From Bacilli bacterium (lineage in GTDB: Bacteria; Bacillota_I; Bacilli_A; RFN20; CAG-449), in NCBI GenBank assembly GCA_900755065.1, contig CAAEFC010000030.1:1-64000 (forward strand): a stretch of DNA of 64,000 nt, read 5' to 3'. The stretch's first letter is position 1. Each line of letters begins with the position of its first letter. Both the position numbers and the translations under genes were made by a program. This document shows positions 34,113-42,835 of the stretch, in pieces. The notes beneath the pieces were generated by a model that worked only from the letters and a program-made list of their open reading frames with translations, searched no databases and was not told where the DNA came from.

Positions 34113-35048
34113 ATGGAAAATCGTTTTTGCGAATATCAGGGAATCCGTATAGGAAAAGAACCGGGTCCGGAGGTCTCCGAGCGGGAAATTGACGAGGCAG
34201 TGGAACAATTGCTGAACCGGAATTCCGTTTCGGAAAAGGTCGATCGGCCTTCGCGCGTCGGCGATGTGGTCAACCTCGATTTCGAGGGCTTTTGCGACGG
34301 CGTCGCCTTTGAGGGCGGAAAGGGAGAAAACTACGATCTCGAACTGGGGTCGAATACCTTCATTCCGGGATTTGAAGACCAACTGGTCGGCTGTCTGGAA
34401 AATCAGCGCAGGGAAGTCCGGGTGAAATTTCCGGAGAATTATCACGCCGGGAATCTGAAAGGAAAAGAAGCCGTTTTCAAGTGCCTGATTCACGAGGTGA
34501 AAGAAAAGAAACCGGCCGTTCTCGACGACCTTTTCGCCAGAGATCACGGAAGCGAAAACGTCGAAGCCCTCAGGCTTTCGATCAAGGAAGAGATCGAAGA
34601 GACCAACCGCCAGAAAGCCGTCAATGCGTACTTTGACAAACTCGCGGCTCATCTTCTCCAACACAGCGCGATCGAAGTTTCCGCCGAAGAAGAAGAGATC
34701 AGTTTTCAGAGCGTGAAGGCCTATTACGAGCAGATGGTCGGGCAATACGGCATGAATCTGGAACAGTACCTGAACGCTGCGGGGAAGTCGATGGAAGAAT
34801 TCCGGAAGATCATTCGTCCCGAGGTCGTGCGAAACGCGAAACTGACCGCGTTTCTTCTTCATGTCGCCGATCAGGAGAAACTCGTCTGCACGGACGAGGA
34901 AGCCGAAAAAGAACTGAATGGGATCGTCCGGAATTATCATCTCAACGCCGTTCAAAGAGACGAATTCAAAAAGCGGCACTTCGACGAATTGAAACAGGAG
35001 ATCACGAAGCGAAAAGCGACGGGATTTTTGGTCAGTCACAATGAATGA
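34113..35048 (+). CDS. Short trigger factor-like FKBP peptidyl-prolyl isomerase
   Basis: A 311-residue protein. After about 45 residues comes the FKBP domain with R-V-G-D-V-V-N-L-D-F-E-G near 48 and F-I-P-G-F-E-D-Q-L near 83, then the helical C-terminal chaperone domain of trigger factor. The ribosome-binding N-terminal domain with its G-F-R-x-G-K loop is missing, and the start (GAGG before ATG 34113, TATAAT at 34081) leaves no room for it. So it could chaperone proteins but should not dock on ribosomes in the usual way. Overlaps rluB by eight bases. Confidence 0.8.
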   Translation: MENRFCEYQGIRIGKEPGPEVSEREIDEAVEQLLNRNSVSEKVDRPSRVGDVVNLDFEGFCDGVAFEGGKGENYDLELGSNTFIPGFEDQLVGCLENQRREVRVKFPENYHAGNLKGKEAVFKCLIHEVKEKKPAVLDDLFARDHGSENVEALRLSIKEEIEETNRQKAVNAYFDKLAAHLLQHSAIEVSAEEEEISFQSVKAYYEQMVGQYGMNLEQYLNAAGKSMEEFRKIIRPEVVRNAKLTAFLLHVADQEKLVCTDEEAEKELNGIVRNYHLNAVQRDEFKKRHFDELKQEITKRKATGFLVSHNE

Positions 35049-35814
35049 GCCGAATAAAAAAATCCGCTTGCAGAAGTATATGGCCGATCTGGGACTCTGT
35101 TCCAGAAGAAAGGCCGAAGAATGGATCGCCGAAGGAAAGGTGAAAGTCAACGGCGAAACCATCACCGCGATGGGCGTTCTCGTACAAGGAAACGAAACCG
35201 TCGAGATCGAAGGATCGGCGAAGAAGGTGAACACCGATCCGGTTACCTTTCTTTTCAATAAACCGCTAGGCGTTCTCAGTTCTGCGAAAGACGACCGGGG
35301 AAGAAAAACGGTGATCGACTATTTCAATCGGGAAAATTACCGCCTTTATCCGGTCGGAAGACTGGATTACAACACTTCCGGCGCGCTTTTGGTTTCCAAC
35401 GACGGCGACCTGACGTATCTGGTTACCCACCCGTCGACGCATTTGAGCAAAACGTATTGGGTTACGGTGCGGGGACAGGTTTCTTCTTCGGATTTAACTC
35501 GCCTGAGGGAAGGAATCCCGTTGGAGGACGGCATGACGGAGAAAGCCGAAGCGGAAATCGTTTTTCAAAAGGAGGACGAAACCTCTGTCCGGATGACGAT
35601 TTACGAGGGAAGAAACCGCCAGATCCGGAGAATGTTTGAATTTCTCGGCTATTCGGTGAAAAATCTGAACCGAGAATCGGTCGGGTTCCTGACTCTGGAC
35701 GGCCTTAGACGGGGCGAATACCGGAAACTGAGCGAAAAAGAAATTTCCGAAATTAAAAGAATCTGCACGGCGAACAAGAAAAACAACCGGATTCCCGACT
35801 ATAAAAGGAAATAA
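35041..35814 (+). CDS. rluB: rRNA pseudouridine synthase, RluB/RsuA family
   Basis: A 257-residue enzyme. An S4 RNA-binding domain (I-R-L-Q-K-Y-M-A-D-L-G-L-C-S-R-R near 8) leads to the catalytic domain with the aspartate in G-R-L-D-Y-N-T-S-G near 115 and the R-N-R-Q-I-R-R-M-F motif near 197. RluB makes pseudouridine in the peptidyl-transferase centre of 23S rRNA. The start overlaps the trigger factor-like gene. Which rRNA position is modified is not decided by sequence. Confidence 0.9.
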   Translation: MNEPNKKIRLQKYMADLGLCSRRKAEEWIAEGKVKVNGETITAMGVLVQGNETVEIEGSAKKVNTDPVTFLFNKPLGVLSSAKDDRGRKTVIDYFNRENYRLYPVGRLDYNTSGALLVSNDGDLTYLVTHPSTHLSKTYWVTVRGQVSSSDLTRLREGIPLEDGMTEKAEAEIVFQKEDETSVRMTIYEGRNRQIRRMFEFLGYSVKNLNRESVGFLTLDGLRRGEYRKLSEKEISEIKRICTANKKNNRIPDYKRK

Positions 35815-35824
35815 AGAAACCGGG

Positions 35825-35853
35825 TTCTAATTTTTTACGTGTATTCATACATT
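35825..35853 (+). promoter_or_regulatory. Sigma-E-like promoter of spoIVA
   Basis: CATACATT at 35846-35853 is a near-perfect sigma-E -10 element; TTCTAATT at 35825-35832 is a weaker -35 at the same 13-base spacing found before dacB and spmB. RNA would start near 35860, leaving room for GGGAGG. In Bacillus spoIVA depends on sigma-E. Confidence 0.55.
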
Positions 35854-35877
35854 CAAATGAAGATATCGGGAGGATTT

Positions 35878-37356
35878 ATGGATACATTACAAGTGTTGAG
35901 AGATATAGGTCAGAGAAACAACGGTGACGTATACTTAGGTGTCGTGGGACCTGTCAGAGTAGGAAAATCGAGTTTTATCAAACGGTTCATGGAAGTGGTC
36001 GTTCTGGATCAGATTCAGAATGAGGACGATAAAAAGAGGGCGAAAGACGAACTGCCGCTGTCCGGACAGGGAAAAACGATTACGACGATCGAACCTAAAT
36101 TCATTCCCGCGAACGCGATCGCCATACCGGTCGACGATGCGCTGAGCGTCAACGTCCGCATGATCGATTGCGTCGGCTATATCATCGATTCCAGCAACGG
36201 CTATCTCGAAGACGGGAAGATGAGAATGGTGAAAACGCCGTGGTTCAGCGACGCGATTCCTTTCGATGAAGCGGCGAAAATCGGAACGCAGAAAGTCATC
36301 AAAGATCATTCGACGCTGGGAATCGTCATCCTTTCGGACGGATCGGTGAACGATTTTACACGATTGGATTTCTATTCGGCCGAAAGAAAGGTCCTCGAAG
36401 AAGTGCAGAATCAGGGGAAACCTTTCGTCATCGTTTTGAACAGCCGGACGCCTCACAGCGAACAGACGCTGAAAATCCGCGAAGAACTCGAAGCCACTTA
36501 TCAGGTTCCGACCGTGACGATGGATGTCGTCAACATGACCAAAGAAGACGCGGCTCAACTTCTGAAAGAGGCACTGTATCAATATCCGATTTCCGGCATC
36601 GACATTTCTTTGCCGAAATGGGTGGACTCTCTGGACGAAAGCCATTATATCAAAGTTTCGATCAACGAATCGTTGGAAAAAGCCGTCGACCAGGCGAAGA
36701 TCGTCAAGGACGTCGACAAGATCAATCAGGTTCTTCTGGAAAACGAGTACCTCAGTGAGGTCAAGATCACCGGCGTCGATACGGGAACGGGCATCGTTTC
36801 GGTTCAACTCAACGTCAAGGAAGACCTTTACGAGGTGGTGCTGGAAGAACTGGTCGGGTGCAAGATCACCGATAAATCGGAACTGATTCACCTGCTGAGC
36901 CAGTATGTCAAAGCCAAAAAAGATTACGACCTGATCGGAAGCGCATTGGAAATGGCCAATGCCACCGGATACGGATTCGCTTCCAGCCCGATCGACGAGA
37001 TCAAAATCGACAAGCCGGAATTAAGCAAGAACGGAAACCGTTACGGGCTGAAAGTCAAGGCAGCCACTTCCTGTTACCACATCATCAAAGTCGACATCAA
37101 CACCTGCTTCGAGCCGATTCTGGGCGGGAAAGAGCAGGCAGATTACTTCCTGGATTATTTGAACAAGGCTTACGAAAACAGCGAACTGGCGATTCTGGAT
37201 TGCGAACTGTTCGGAAGAAAATTCAAGGATATTCTTCAAGAATCCATTTCGTCGAAACTCAACAATCTGCCGGAACCGATCAAGCAGAAGTTGCAGCAGA
37301 TCATCAAGATCATTTCCAATAAGGGAAAGGGAAATCTGATCGCGTTCGTCTTTTAA
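35878..37356 (+). CDS. spoIVA: Stage IV sporulation protein A (coat basement ATPase)
   Basis: A 492-residue protein, the same length as Bacillus SpoIVA. The ATP-binding P-loop G-P-V-R-V-G-K-S is at 24-31 in an N-terminal TRAFAC-like NTPase domain; D-C-V-G-Y near 101 is the Walker B region. A middle domain and the C-terminal anchor region follow, ending in hydrophobic L-I-A-F-V-F. SpoIVA polymerises on the forespore surface in the mother cell and anchors the coat. The ATG has GGGAGG five bases upstream. Its presence shows the organism makes, or recently made, endospores. Confidence 0.97.
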   Translation: MDTLQVLRDIGQRNNGDVYLGVVGPVRVGKSSFIKRFMEVVVLDQIQNEDDKKRAKDELPLSGQGKTITTIEPKFIPANAIAIPVDDALSVNVRMIDCVGYIIDSSNGYLEDGKMRMVKTPWFSDAIPFDEAAKIGTQKVIKDHSTLGIVILSDGSVNDFTRLDFYSAERKVLEEVQNQGKPFVIVLNSRTPHSEQTLKIREELEATYQVPTVTMDVVNMTKEDAAQLLKEALYQYPISGIDISLPKWVDSLDESHYIKVSINESLEKAVDQAKIVKDVDKINQVLLENEYLSEVKITGVDTGTGIVSVQLNVKEDLYEVVLEELVGCKITDKSELIHLLSQYVKAKKDYDLIGSALEMANATGYGFASSPIDEIKIDKPELSKNGNRYGLKVKAATSCYHIIKVDINTCFEPILGGKEQADYFLDYLNKAYENSELAILDCELFGRKFKDILQESISSKLNNLPEPIKQKLQQIIKIISNKGKGNLIAFVF

Positions 37357-37427
37357 AAATCCCGACTCGTTGTTGAAATCGACGCAAGATTGTGTTACTT
37401 TATTCCCGTATGGGAGTTTGCGAAACG

Positions 37428-37718
37428 ATGAACAAATCTGAACTGATCGACGAGGTCTTCAATCAAACGGTCATGCCGAAAAAAGATTGCGTCCGCGCCG
37501 TCGACGCGGTGTTCGGGATTATTCTCGCGGAATTGGAAAAGGGAAACAGCGTGAAAATCGCGAATTTCGGAACTTTTGAAATCAAACAGGTTCCGGAACG
37601 AAAAATCACGGATCTTCGTAGCGGAGAAGTCGTTTCCGTTCCGGCGCAGGAAACGGTTCGGTTCCGTCCCGCGCGGAAAATCAAAGCGAAAGTCAACGCA
37701 AGGTCATCCGGAAGGTGA
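37428..37718 (+). CDS. hup: DNA-binding protein HU
   Basis: A 96-residue histone-like protein. M-N-K-S-E-L-I-D-E-V near the start, G-T-F-E-I near 46 and the arm R-F-R-P-A-R-K near 81 are HU features. The usual G-R-N-P arm tip reads D-L-R-S-G-E-V, so the arm may differ. The ATG at 37428 matches family starts; the ribosome site GGGAG is 11 bases away. The stop codon lies inside the terminator stem (37700-37722). Confidence 0.88.
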   Translation: MNKSELIDEVFNQTVMPKKDCVRAVDAVFGIILAELEKGNSVKIANFGTFEIKQVPERKITDLRSGEVVSVPAQETVRFRPARKIKAKVNARSSGR

Positions 37719-37727
37719 CCTTTTTTC
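37700..37727 (+). terminator. Terminator overlapping the hup stop codon
   Basis: AAGGTCA (37700-37706) pairs with TGACCTT (37716-37722), followed by a T run. The TGA stop is part of the stem. Confidence 0.8.
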
Positions 37728-37784
37728 TTTGCCCGCCCAAGATTCTTCTTTGACGGGGAATAGGATATCTTAGGAGGATGTCTT

Positions 37785-38222
37785 ATGGGAAATATAAATC
37801 CAGGACCTTTTTACTTCTTTCCGTTTATGCCGATCCACAAGGTCGTGGAAGAGGACAAGAAAGATGTGGCTTATTACGATGAAATTTATTCACCCGAACT
37901 TACCTTATTGCACGGAAACGCGTTCAAAAACGAATACGTAGCCTATAAAAACTACGCGCCGTCGATTCCTTTCGCCAAGGATCAGCAGGAAAAATTGCTC
38001 CGCGATATTCAGATGAACAGCCTTCTGGCGCACGATCTGAAACTTCATCTCGATGTTTATCCGAAGGACAGAGCGATTTACGAATTGTTTAAAAAATACG
38101 CCGACGAAACGCATCGTCTGGTCAAAGAATATCAGGATAAATTCGATCCGCTTTTCGCGGGCGGTTCCAAATTCGAGGGAATGTTCACGTGGGTGGGCAA
38201 TCCGCACGGGGAGAGGTATTGA
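37785..38222 (+). CDS. cotJAB: CotJA-CotJB fused spore coat protein
   Basis: A 145-residue protein combining two coat proteins that are separate in Bacillus. Residues about 30-60 (Y-D-E-I-Y-S-P-E-L-T-L-L-H-G-N-A-F) match CotJA, and about 65-125 (L-L-R-D-I-Q-M-N-S-L-L-A-H-D-L-K-L-H-L-D) match CotJB. AGGAGG precedes the ATG and the frame is unbroken. cotJC follows two bases after the stop, as in the normal cotJA-cotJB-cotJC operon. The fused product should sit in the inner spore coat with CotJC. Confidence 0.82.
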   Translation: MGNINPGPFYFFPFMPIHKVVEEDKKDVAYYDEIYSPELTLLHGNAFKNEYVAYKNYAPSIPFAKDQQEKLLRDIQMNSLLAHDLKLHLDVYPKDRAIYELFKKYADETHRLVKEYQDKFDPLFAGGSKFEGMFTWVGNPHGERY

Positions 38223-38224
38223 TT

Positions 38225-38785
38225 ATGTTTGTTTATGAAAAAAGATATGCTTTTCCGGTAGAAATCCACCATCGGAATCTGCGCCTCGCCAAGGCTTTGT
38301 ACGCGCAGTTCGGCGGACCGAACGGAGAACTCGGCGCTTGCCTTCGCTATTTCGCACAATCGTTTACCATGCCGGACGAAAGAGGGCGCCGTCTTTTGAA
38401 AGATATCGCCACGGAAGAAATGGGACATGTCGAAATGATCTGCGCGATGATCACCAAGTTGACCGAAGGCGCGAGCGTCAAAGAATTGGAAGACGCCGGT
38501 CTTTGCTGCGCCTACGCGATCAACGGAACCGGACTGGGAATCAACGATTGCAACGGCGTGGCGTTTTCGACCCAGAACATCGGCGTTACGTCGGATTATA
38601 AAGCCGACCTCACCGAGGATATGGCGGCGGAAGAGCGGGCGAGAAGCACGTACGAGCATCTGATCGACCTGACCGACGATCAGGAGTGCATCGCGATTCT
38701 GCTTTTCCTGAGGCAGAGAGAAGTGGTTCACTACAATCGTTTCAAGGAAATGCTCGAAGTCTACAACAAAGAATTTCAGAAGTAA
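38225..38785 (+). CDS. cotJC: Spore coat manganese catalase CotJC
   Basis: A 186-residue dimanganese catalase-like protein. It opens M-F-V-Y-E-K-R, and metal ligands are seen in A-T-E-E-M-G-H-V-E-M near 70 and R-Q-R-E-V-V-H-Y-N-R-F near 165. Its role would be to remove hydrogen peroxide in the spore coat. The ATG at 38225 is supported by family starts and GGGAGAGG upstream. The nadE gene converges with its stop three bases away. Confidence 0.92.
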   Translation: MFVYEKRYAFPVEIHHRNLRLAKALYAQFGGPNGELGACLRYFAQSFTMPDERGRRLLKDIATEEMGHVEMICAMITKLTEGASVKELEDAGLCCAYAINGTGLGINDCNGVAFSTQNIGVTSDYKADLTEDMAAEERARSTYEHLIDLTDDQECIAILLFLRQREVVHYNRFKEMLEVYNKEFQK

Positions 38786-38788
38786 GGG

Positions 38789-40882
38789 TCAGAATTCGTC
38801 GAGTTCGCGGATGAATTCTTCGGCGCTCATATCGCTCGGAAGTCTCAGGTCGCTTCTCGGCGAAAGGCTGACTTCGCTGATTTTCGGTCCGTCCGGCGAA
38901 CAGGAACGTTTGAATTGATTCGTAAAGAAACGTTTGAGAAAACGGCTCAGCCATTTCTTGATCGTTTCTTTTGAGTATTGGTCGGAAAAAGCGTTCAAAG
39001 CGATGAAGTACACTTTTCTGACGCTCAGCCGGCGATAGACGAAATGGTAAAGAAAGAAATCGTTGAGATCGTAAGGCCCGACCGCATCTTCGGTGATCTG
39101 CGCGATTCCGCCTTTCTGATCCGGCGGAAGCAGTTCCGGCGAAACCGGCGTTTCGACGATGTCGAGCAGATAATCGGCGATATCCGGATATTTTTCCGCT
39201 GCTTCCCGTACCATTTGGCGGATCATCGTTTTCGACAGCGAACAATTGACATTGTACATCGACATATGATCGCCGTTATACGTCGACCACCCCAAAGCGA
39301 TTTCGCTTAAATCGCCGGTGCCGACGACGATCCCGCCGATCTGGTTGGCGTAATCCATCAGAACCTGCGTGCGCTCGCGAGCCTGTGCGTTTTCATAGGC
39401 AACGCCGCGTTCATTCGGATCGATGTTCAGATCGCCGAGATGTTGCATAACGGCCTCGCGGATATCGATCGAGGTCAGGGAGACTCCCAGTTTTTCGCAC
39501 ATTTTCGTGGCGTTGTCTTTGGTCCTTTTCGTCGTGCCGAAACAAGGCAGGGTCAACGCATGAATGTGTGTCCGGGGAAGGTTCATTTTATCGAAAGCGC
39601 GGACGACGGCGAGCAGGGCGATTGTCGAATCGAGACCTCCGGAAACGCCGATGACCGCTTCGGTGCAATGAATCCGGGTCAGCCGGTTCATCAGGGCGCA
39701 GGCCTGCATCTCGTTGACTTTTTCAAATATCGGTTTCTCCGGAACGGAAAACGGGGCTTTCGCATATTTCCGCGTTAACGTTGGCGTTTCCAGCGCGCAC
39801 GCGAAATACAGGATTTTTTTCGAACCGTCGCTTTTCTGGTAGCCGTTGACTCTTCGGGCGATTAGAATCCGGTCGATATCGATTTCCGACATGGTAATTC
39901 CTTCGGAAAACAGGTCGGATTCGTTCAGCATTCCGTCCGGTTCGGAAAGGATGCAGTGTCCGGAAAAAACCGCATCGGTTCCGGATTCGCTCGGAGAAGA
40001 AGAGCAGTACACATAACCGACGAGACTTCGCATCGCGGTTACCCGGACTAAGTCCCGGCGAATCGACTCCTTGTACAGCGTTTCGTTGCTCGCGGAAAGA
40101 TTGCAAATGATCGTCGCGCCGAGATCGGAAAGAACGGAGGCGCGTGGACGGTTCACCCAAAGATCCTCGCAGATTTCCACGCCGATGACTTCGCTCGGGT
40201 AGCGCTTGTTCACGAACAGAAGATTGTTCCCGAAAGGATAGATTTTTCCGTTGATCCGGACGGAGGAAGTTTCTCCCTCGAAACCGTGAAAATACCTTTT
40301 TTCGTAAAATTCGTTGTATTCGGGAATATAGGTTTTCGCGACCACGCCGAGGATTTCGCCTTTGTGCATGCAAATCGCGCAGTTGTAGAGTTTGTTTTCG
40401 TAGATCATCGGCGCGCCGAATGCGTAAAAGGCATCGATATTCGCGGTGTTTTTACCGATGAAATCGACGGCTTTGTCTATTTTTTGCAAAAGGGCGTCGG
40501 ATTGAAAGAGATCACCGCAGGTGTACGAAGTCAGACACAGTTCCGGAAAAACGATGATCCGGGAACCGTTTGAATAGGCTTCGCGCAATCGGCTCACGAT
40601 TTCTTCGGCGTTTGCATCTACCTGTCCGATCTGTCCACGCATGGAAACGGCGCTGACCTTGATAAAGCCCGTCGGATCGTCTTTTTCCCCGAAATCTTCG
40701 ATCCCGGAGATCTGATCGCCTTGTGCACTCTTTTCGACGGTTCGAGCGTACGTCTCTTCGGACATGATGACCAGATCGGAATAGCCGTTCTTCGTAATGT
40801 GAATCGGCGTTTCGCTTCGGTGGCAGAGGTCCGAAAGTTCGTTCGTCTTTCTCAGATCGGTGATAGGAATAATTTTTTTCAT
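38789..40882 (-). CDS. nadE: Glutamine-dependent NAD+ synthetase with an N-terminal Phd/YefM antitoxin-like domain
   Basis: A 697-residue protein. Residues 1-55 (I-T-D-L-R-K-T-N-E-L-S-D-L-C near 7, I-T-K-N-G-Y-S-D-L-V-I-M near 29) match Phd/YefM antitoxins. From about 72 the nitrilase-type glutaminase domain follows with catalytic E114, K183 and C238, then the synthetase domain with the pyrophosphate loop S-G-G-L-D-S-T at 414-420. It makes NAD from deamido-NAD, glutamine and ATP. There is no start codon between residue 40 and the glutaminase domain, so the fusion seems real. An AAGGAG lies 12 bases before the ATG. Confidence 0.92.
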   Translation of the reverse strand: MKKIIPITDLRKTNELSDLCHRSETPIHITKNGYSDLVIMSEETYARTVEKSAQGDQISGIEDFGEKDDPTGFIKVSAVSMRGQIGQVDANAEEIVSRLREAYSNGSRIIVFPELCLTSYTCGDLFQSDALLQKIDKAVDFIGKNTANIDAFYAFGAPMIYENKLYNCAICMHKGEILGVVAKTYIPEYNEFYEKRYFHGFEGETSSVRINGKIYPFGNNLLFVNKRYPSEVIGVEICEDLWVNRPRASVLSDLGATIICNLSASNETLYKESIRRDLVRVTAMRSLVGYVYCSSSPSESGTDAVFSGHCILSEPDGMLNESDLFSEGITMSEIDIDRILIARRVNGYQKSDGSKKILYFACALETPTLTRKYAKAPFSVPEKPIFEKVNEMQACALMNRLTRIHCTEAVIGVSGGLDSTIALLAVVRAFDKMNLPRTHIHALTLPCFGTTKRTKDNATKMCEKLGVSLTSIDIREAVMQHLGDLNIDPNERGVAYENAQARERTQVLMDYANQIGGIVVGTGDLSEIALGWSTYNGDHMSMYNVNCSLSKTMIRQMVREAAEKYPDIADYLLDIVETPVSPELLPPDQKGGIAQITEDAVGPYDLNDFFLYHFVYRRLSVRKVYFIALNAFSDQYSKETIKKWLSRFLKRFFTNQFKRSCSPDGPKISEVSLSPRSDLRLPSDMSAEEFIRELDEF

Positions 40883-41011
40883 ACTGCTTTGTCGCTCCTT
40901 GTCATTATTATACCATAATTACGGACGAAGGAAGTGTTTTTCTGAAAATGCGACGACATCCTTTTTTCTGCAAAGCGTTTTTTCTATAATGAAGAGGAAA
41001 GGAGATCTCTG

Positions 41012-42013
41012 ATGTATCCGGAATGCACGGCGTATGATTTTGAACGGTTTCGCGAGGAAACGGCGCGGATTTTAAGAAAAAACGAGGCTCGTCTTGTCCT
41101 GGATCTTCCGTCGGAAAAGCAAATGCAGGAGGGGATTTTGTATTTTGACCTGAATCGTTGGAAGGGAAGAGGGAGGTTTTCCGATGAAAACAAGGCGCGG
41201 AAGGGCGTGCTGGATTTTCTTTCGGACGTCCGGAATCTTTTCTCCGGGTGCTTTTCTTTGGCGACGATGGCTTGCAAAGAGGTCGGCGAAAGCGAAAAAT
41301 ACCGACTTTTTTTCCTGAATCCGGAAAGCAAACCGGTGACGGTGCTGAGATCTCATCTGACGAAAGAAGAAAGCGAGGCGCGGACGGAAATCGAATTGCC
41401 CGATGTTTCCGGCTGGATCCGGGAGTATCGGAATCTTCTGAGTACCTCCGCTTGTATTCCGGCGGATTCGTTTCCCGTTTCGATCGGATTGGTCGTTCTG
41501 AACGAAGAAAAAGCGACAGTCGGAAAATATAGCGAGGAGGTCTATGCGCTTCTGAAAGAAAAATATACCGTCGAAATCCTGCACGCGGCGCGAAACTATC
41601 GGGAGGAAGAGAACCGGTGGCTGGAAACCGGTATTCCTTTGATCGTGGAGATCGGGAGGATCGCTGCGAAAAAGAATCAGGTGATCCTCGTCGGAAGAGA
41701 GCAAAGAGAGCCTGTTCCGCTTGAATCTATGATGCATGAGATTGAACGGATTGATCGTCTGCGCAGGGAAAGTTTTCTCGACGCATCGTTTCGTCGAAAC
41801 GCCGCTTGGTCGGAAAACAAAACCGAATTTGCGTCGTTACGGCCGGGAAACCGATTTTGTTGTTGCCTGAACCTAGATTGTCTGAACCGGATCCGAACAG
41901 AAAAAGGATTTGAAATTATCGCCCAACCCTTCTCGAATCGTCTGTTTTCGGAAGTGTGTGTGGTCTGCAAGGGAAAAGCGAAAACCTGTCTTTTCGGCAT
42001 GGCGAAAAAATGA
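41012..42013 (+). CDS. Stand-alone prolyl-tRNA synthetase C-terminal half (anticodon-binding and zinc domains)
   Basis: A 333-residue protein. From about 160 it follows the C-terminal half of type-3 (archaeal-like) ProRS: Y-S-E-E-V-Y-A-L-L-K-E-K-Y near 179, W-L-E-T-G-I-P-L-I-V-E-I-G near 206, N-Q-V-I-L-V near 225, and the zinc domain with C-L-N-L-D-C near 290 and C-V-V-C near 319. The first 130-150 residues do not resemble the catalytic core, and motifs 1-3 are absent. AAGGAG precedes the ATG. Three tRNA genes follow 58 bases downstream. It may bind or modify tRNA, but the function is unknown. Confidence 0.75.
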   Translation: MYPECTAYDFERFREETARILRKNEARLVLDLPSEKQMQEGILYFDLNRWKGRGRFSDENKARKGVLDFLSDVRNLFSGCFSLATMACKEVGESEKYRLFFLNPESKPVTVLRSHLTKEESEARTEIELPDVSGWIREYRNLLSTSACIPADSFPVSIGLVVLNEEKATVGKYSEEVYALLKEKYTVEILHAARNYREEENRWLETGIPLIVEIGRIAAKKNQVILVGREQREPVPLESMMHEIERIDRLRRESFLDASFRRNAAWSENKTEFASLRPGNRFCCCLNLDCLNRIRTEKGFEIIAQPFSNRLFSEVCVVCKGKAKTCLFGMAKK

Positions 42014-42071
42014 AAAAAGAAAAAAAGAATTGATATCCCCTTTCGGTTATGCTAATATGATTGAGCGACAA

Positions 42072-42162
42072 GGAGCAATACCCAAGTTGGTGAAGGGGCG
42101 TCCCTGCTAAGGACGTAGATCGGGTAACTGGTGCGAGAGTTCGAGTCTCTCTTGCTCCGCCA
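42072..42162 (+). tRNA. tRNA-Ser (GCT anticodon)
   Basis: Acceptor GGAGCAA (42072-42078) pairs with TTGCTCC (42152-42158); discriminator G, CCA encoded at 42160-42162. Anticodon arm CGTCC-CTGCTAA-GGACG with GCT at 42106-42108, reading AGC/AGU. A long variable arm, as required for serine tRNA, lies at about 42116-42141. First of three tandem tRNA genes. Confidence 0.97.
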
Positions 42163-42165
42163 TCA

Positions 42166-42241
42166 GGACCAGTGGTGTAGTGGCTAACATGTCTCCCTGT
42201 CACGGAGAAGATCGCGGGTTCGATCCCCGTCTGGTCCGCCA
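42166..42241 (+). tRNA. tRNA-Asp (GTC anticodon)
   Basis: Acceptor GGACCAG (42166-42172) pairs with CTGGTCC (42231-42237), discriminator G, encoded CCA at 42239-42241. Anticodon GTC at 42199-42201 in loop CTGTCAC. Only three bases separate it from tRNA-Ser. Confidence 0.97.
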
Positions 42242-42245
42242 TTAT

Positions 42246-42319
42246 GCAGGTGTAGTTCAATGGTAGAACTTTAGCCTTCCAAGCTAACTACGCGGGTTCG
42301 ATTCCCGTCACCTGCTCCA
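42246..42319 (+). tRNA. tRNA-Gly (TCC anticodon)
   Basis: Acceptor GCAGGTG (42246-42252) pairs with CACCTGC (42309-42315), discriminator T, encoded CCA. Anticodon TCC at 42278-42280 in loop CTTCCAA. The 3' end borders an AT-rich island, as expected if tRNA genes serve as integration sites, but no repeated tRNA end was found downstream. Confidence 0.97.
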
Positions 42320-42835
42320 TTAGAGTTAAGCATAGTCGACACGAAAATATCGGCTATTTTTTCTTTATATAGTGGTAAAACGTAAGCGAAAAAGAAGTAA
42401 GCGTAAAAGAAAACCAGGCTCGAACTGTAGAACCTCTAGAAATAAAATAATAGCAGGAGGAAAGAGAAAATGACTCTATCGATACGAACAGCGAATACTG
42501 AATATTTGATATTTAATCTTCGTAATAATTCCTTTCTACCTGTGAAGAATGAAGTTATTCATCTTGTTCGGTAGATACTCTGGCGTATGCTGCAACTTTC
42601 TTTTTAGCGTTTACTAATATTATTTTCAAGTAATTGATCTAGAAGAAGAGAAACAAACCTCTATTTGATTTCTCCAACAATTTGATTTTTGATTCATAAA
42701 TTAAAATCTCATTTAGTCGTGTCTATCTATCACGCTTAAGAGGTTAATTGTCACGGTGTATAAGAATATTTATCTCTCAATTTCTTTACTATTCTCTCAT
42801 TTTGATATATAATTTACGAGAAAAAGGTGAAAATT
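42320..42835. other. AT-rich gene-poor stretch after the tRNA genes
   Basis: Marked drop in GC compared with both sides. Apart from a 34-codon frame at 42470-42574, no gene is seen. It is the left part of the island that carries the Fic gene. Confidence 0.5.
42470..42574 (+). CDS. Possible 34-residue peptide, RHH antitoxin-like start
   Basis: CAGGAGG lies nine bases before an ATG that opens MTLSIRTANTEYLIF and stops at TAG after 34 codons. M-T-L-S-I-R is how many ribbon-helix-helix antitoxins begin, but the rest does not follow. It is probably a broken antitoxin gene or a chance frame with a good ribosome site. Confidence 0.3.
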   Translation: MTLSIRTANTEYLIFNLRNNSFLPVKNEVIHLVR

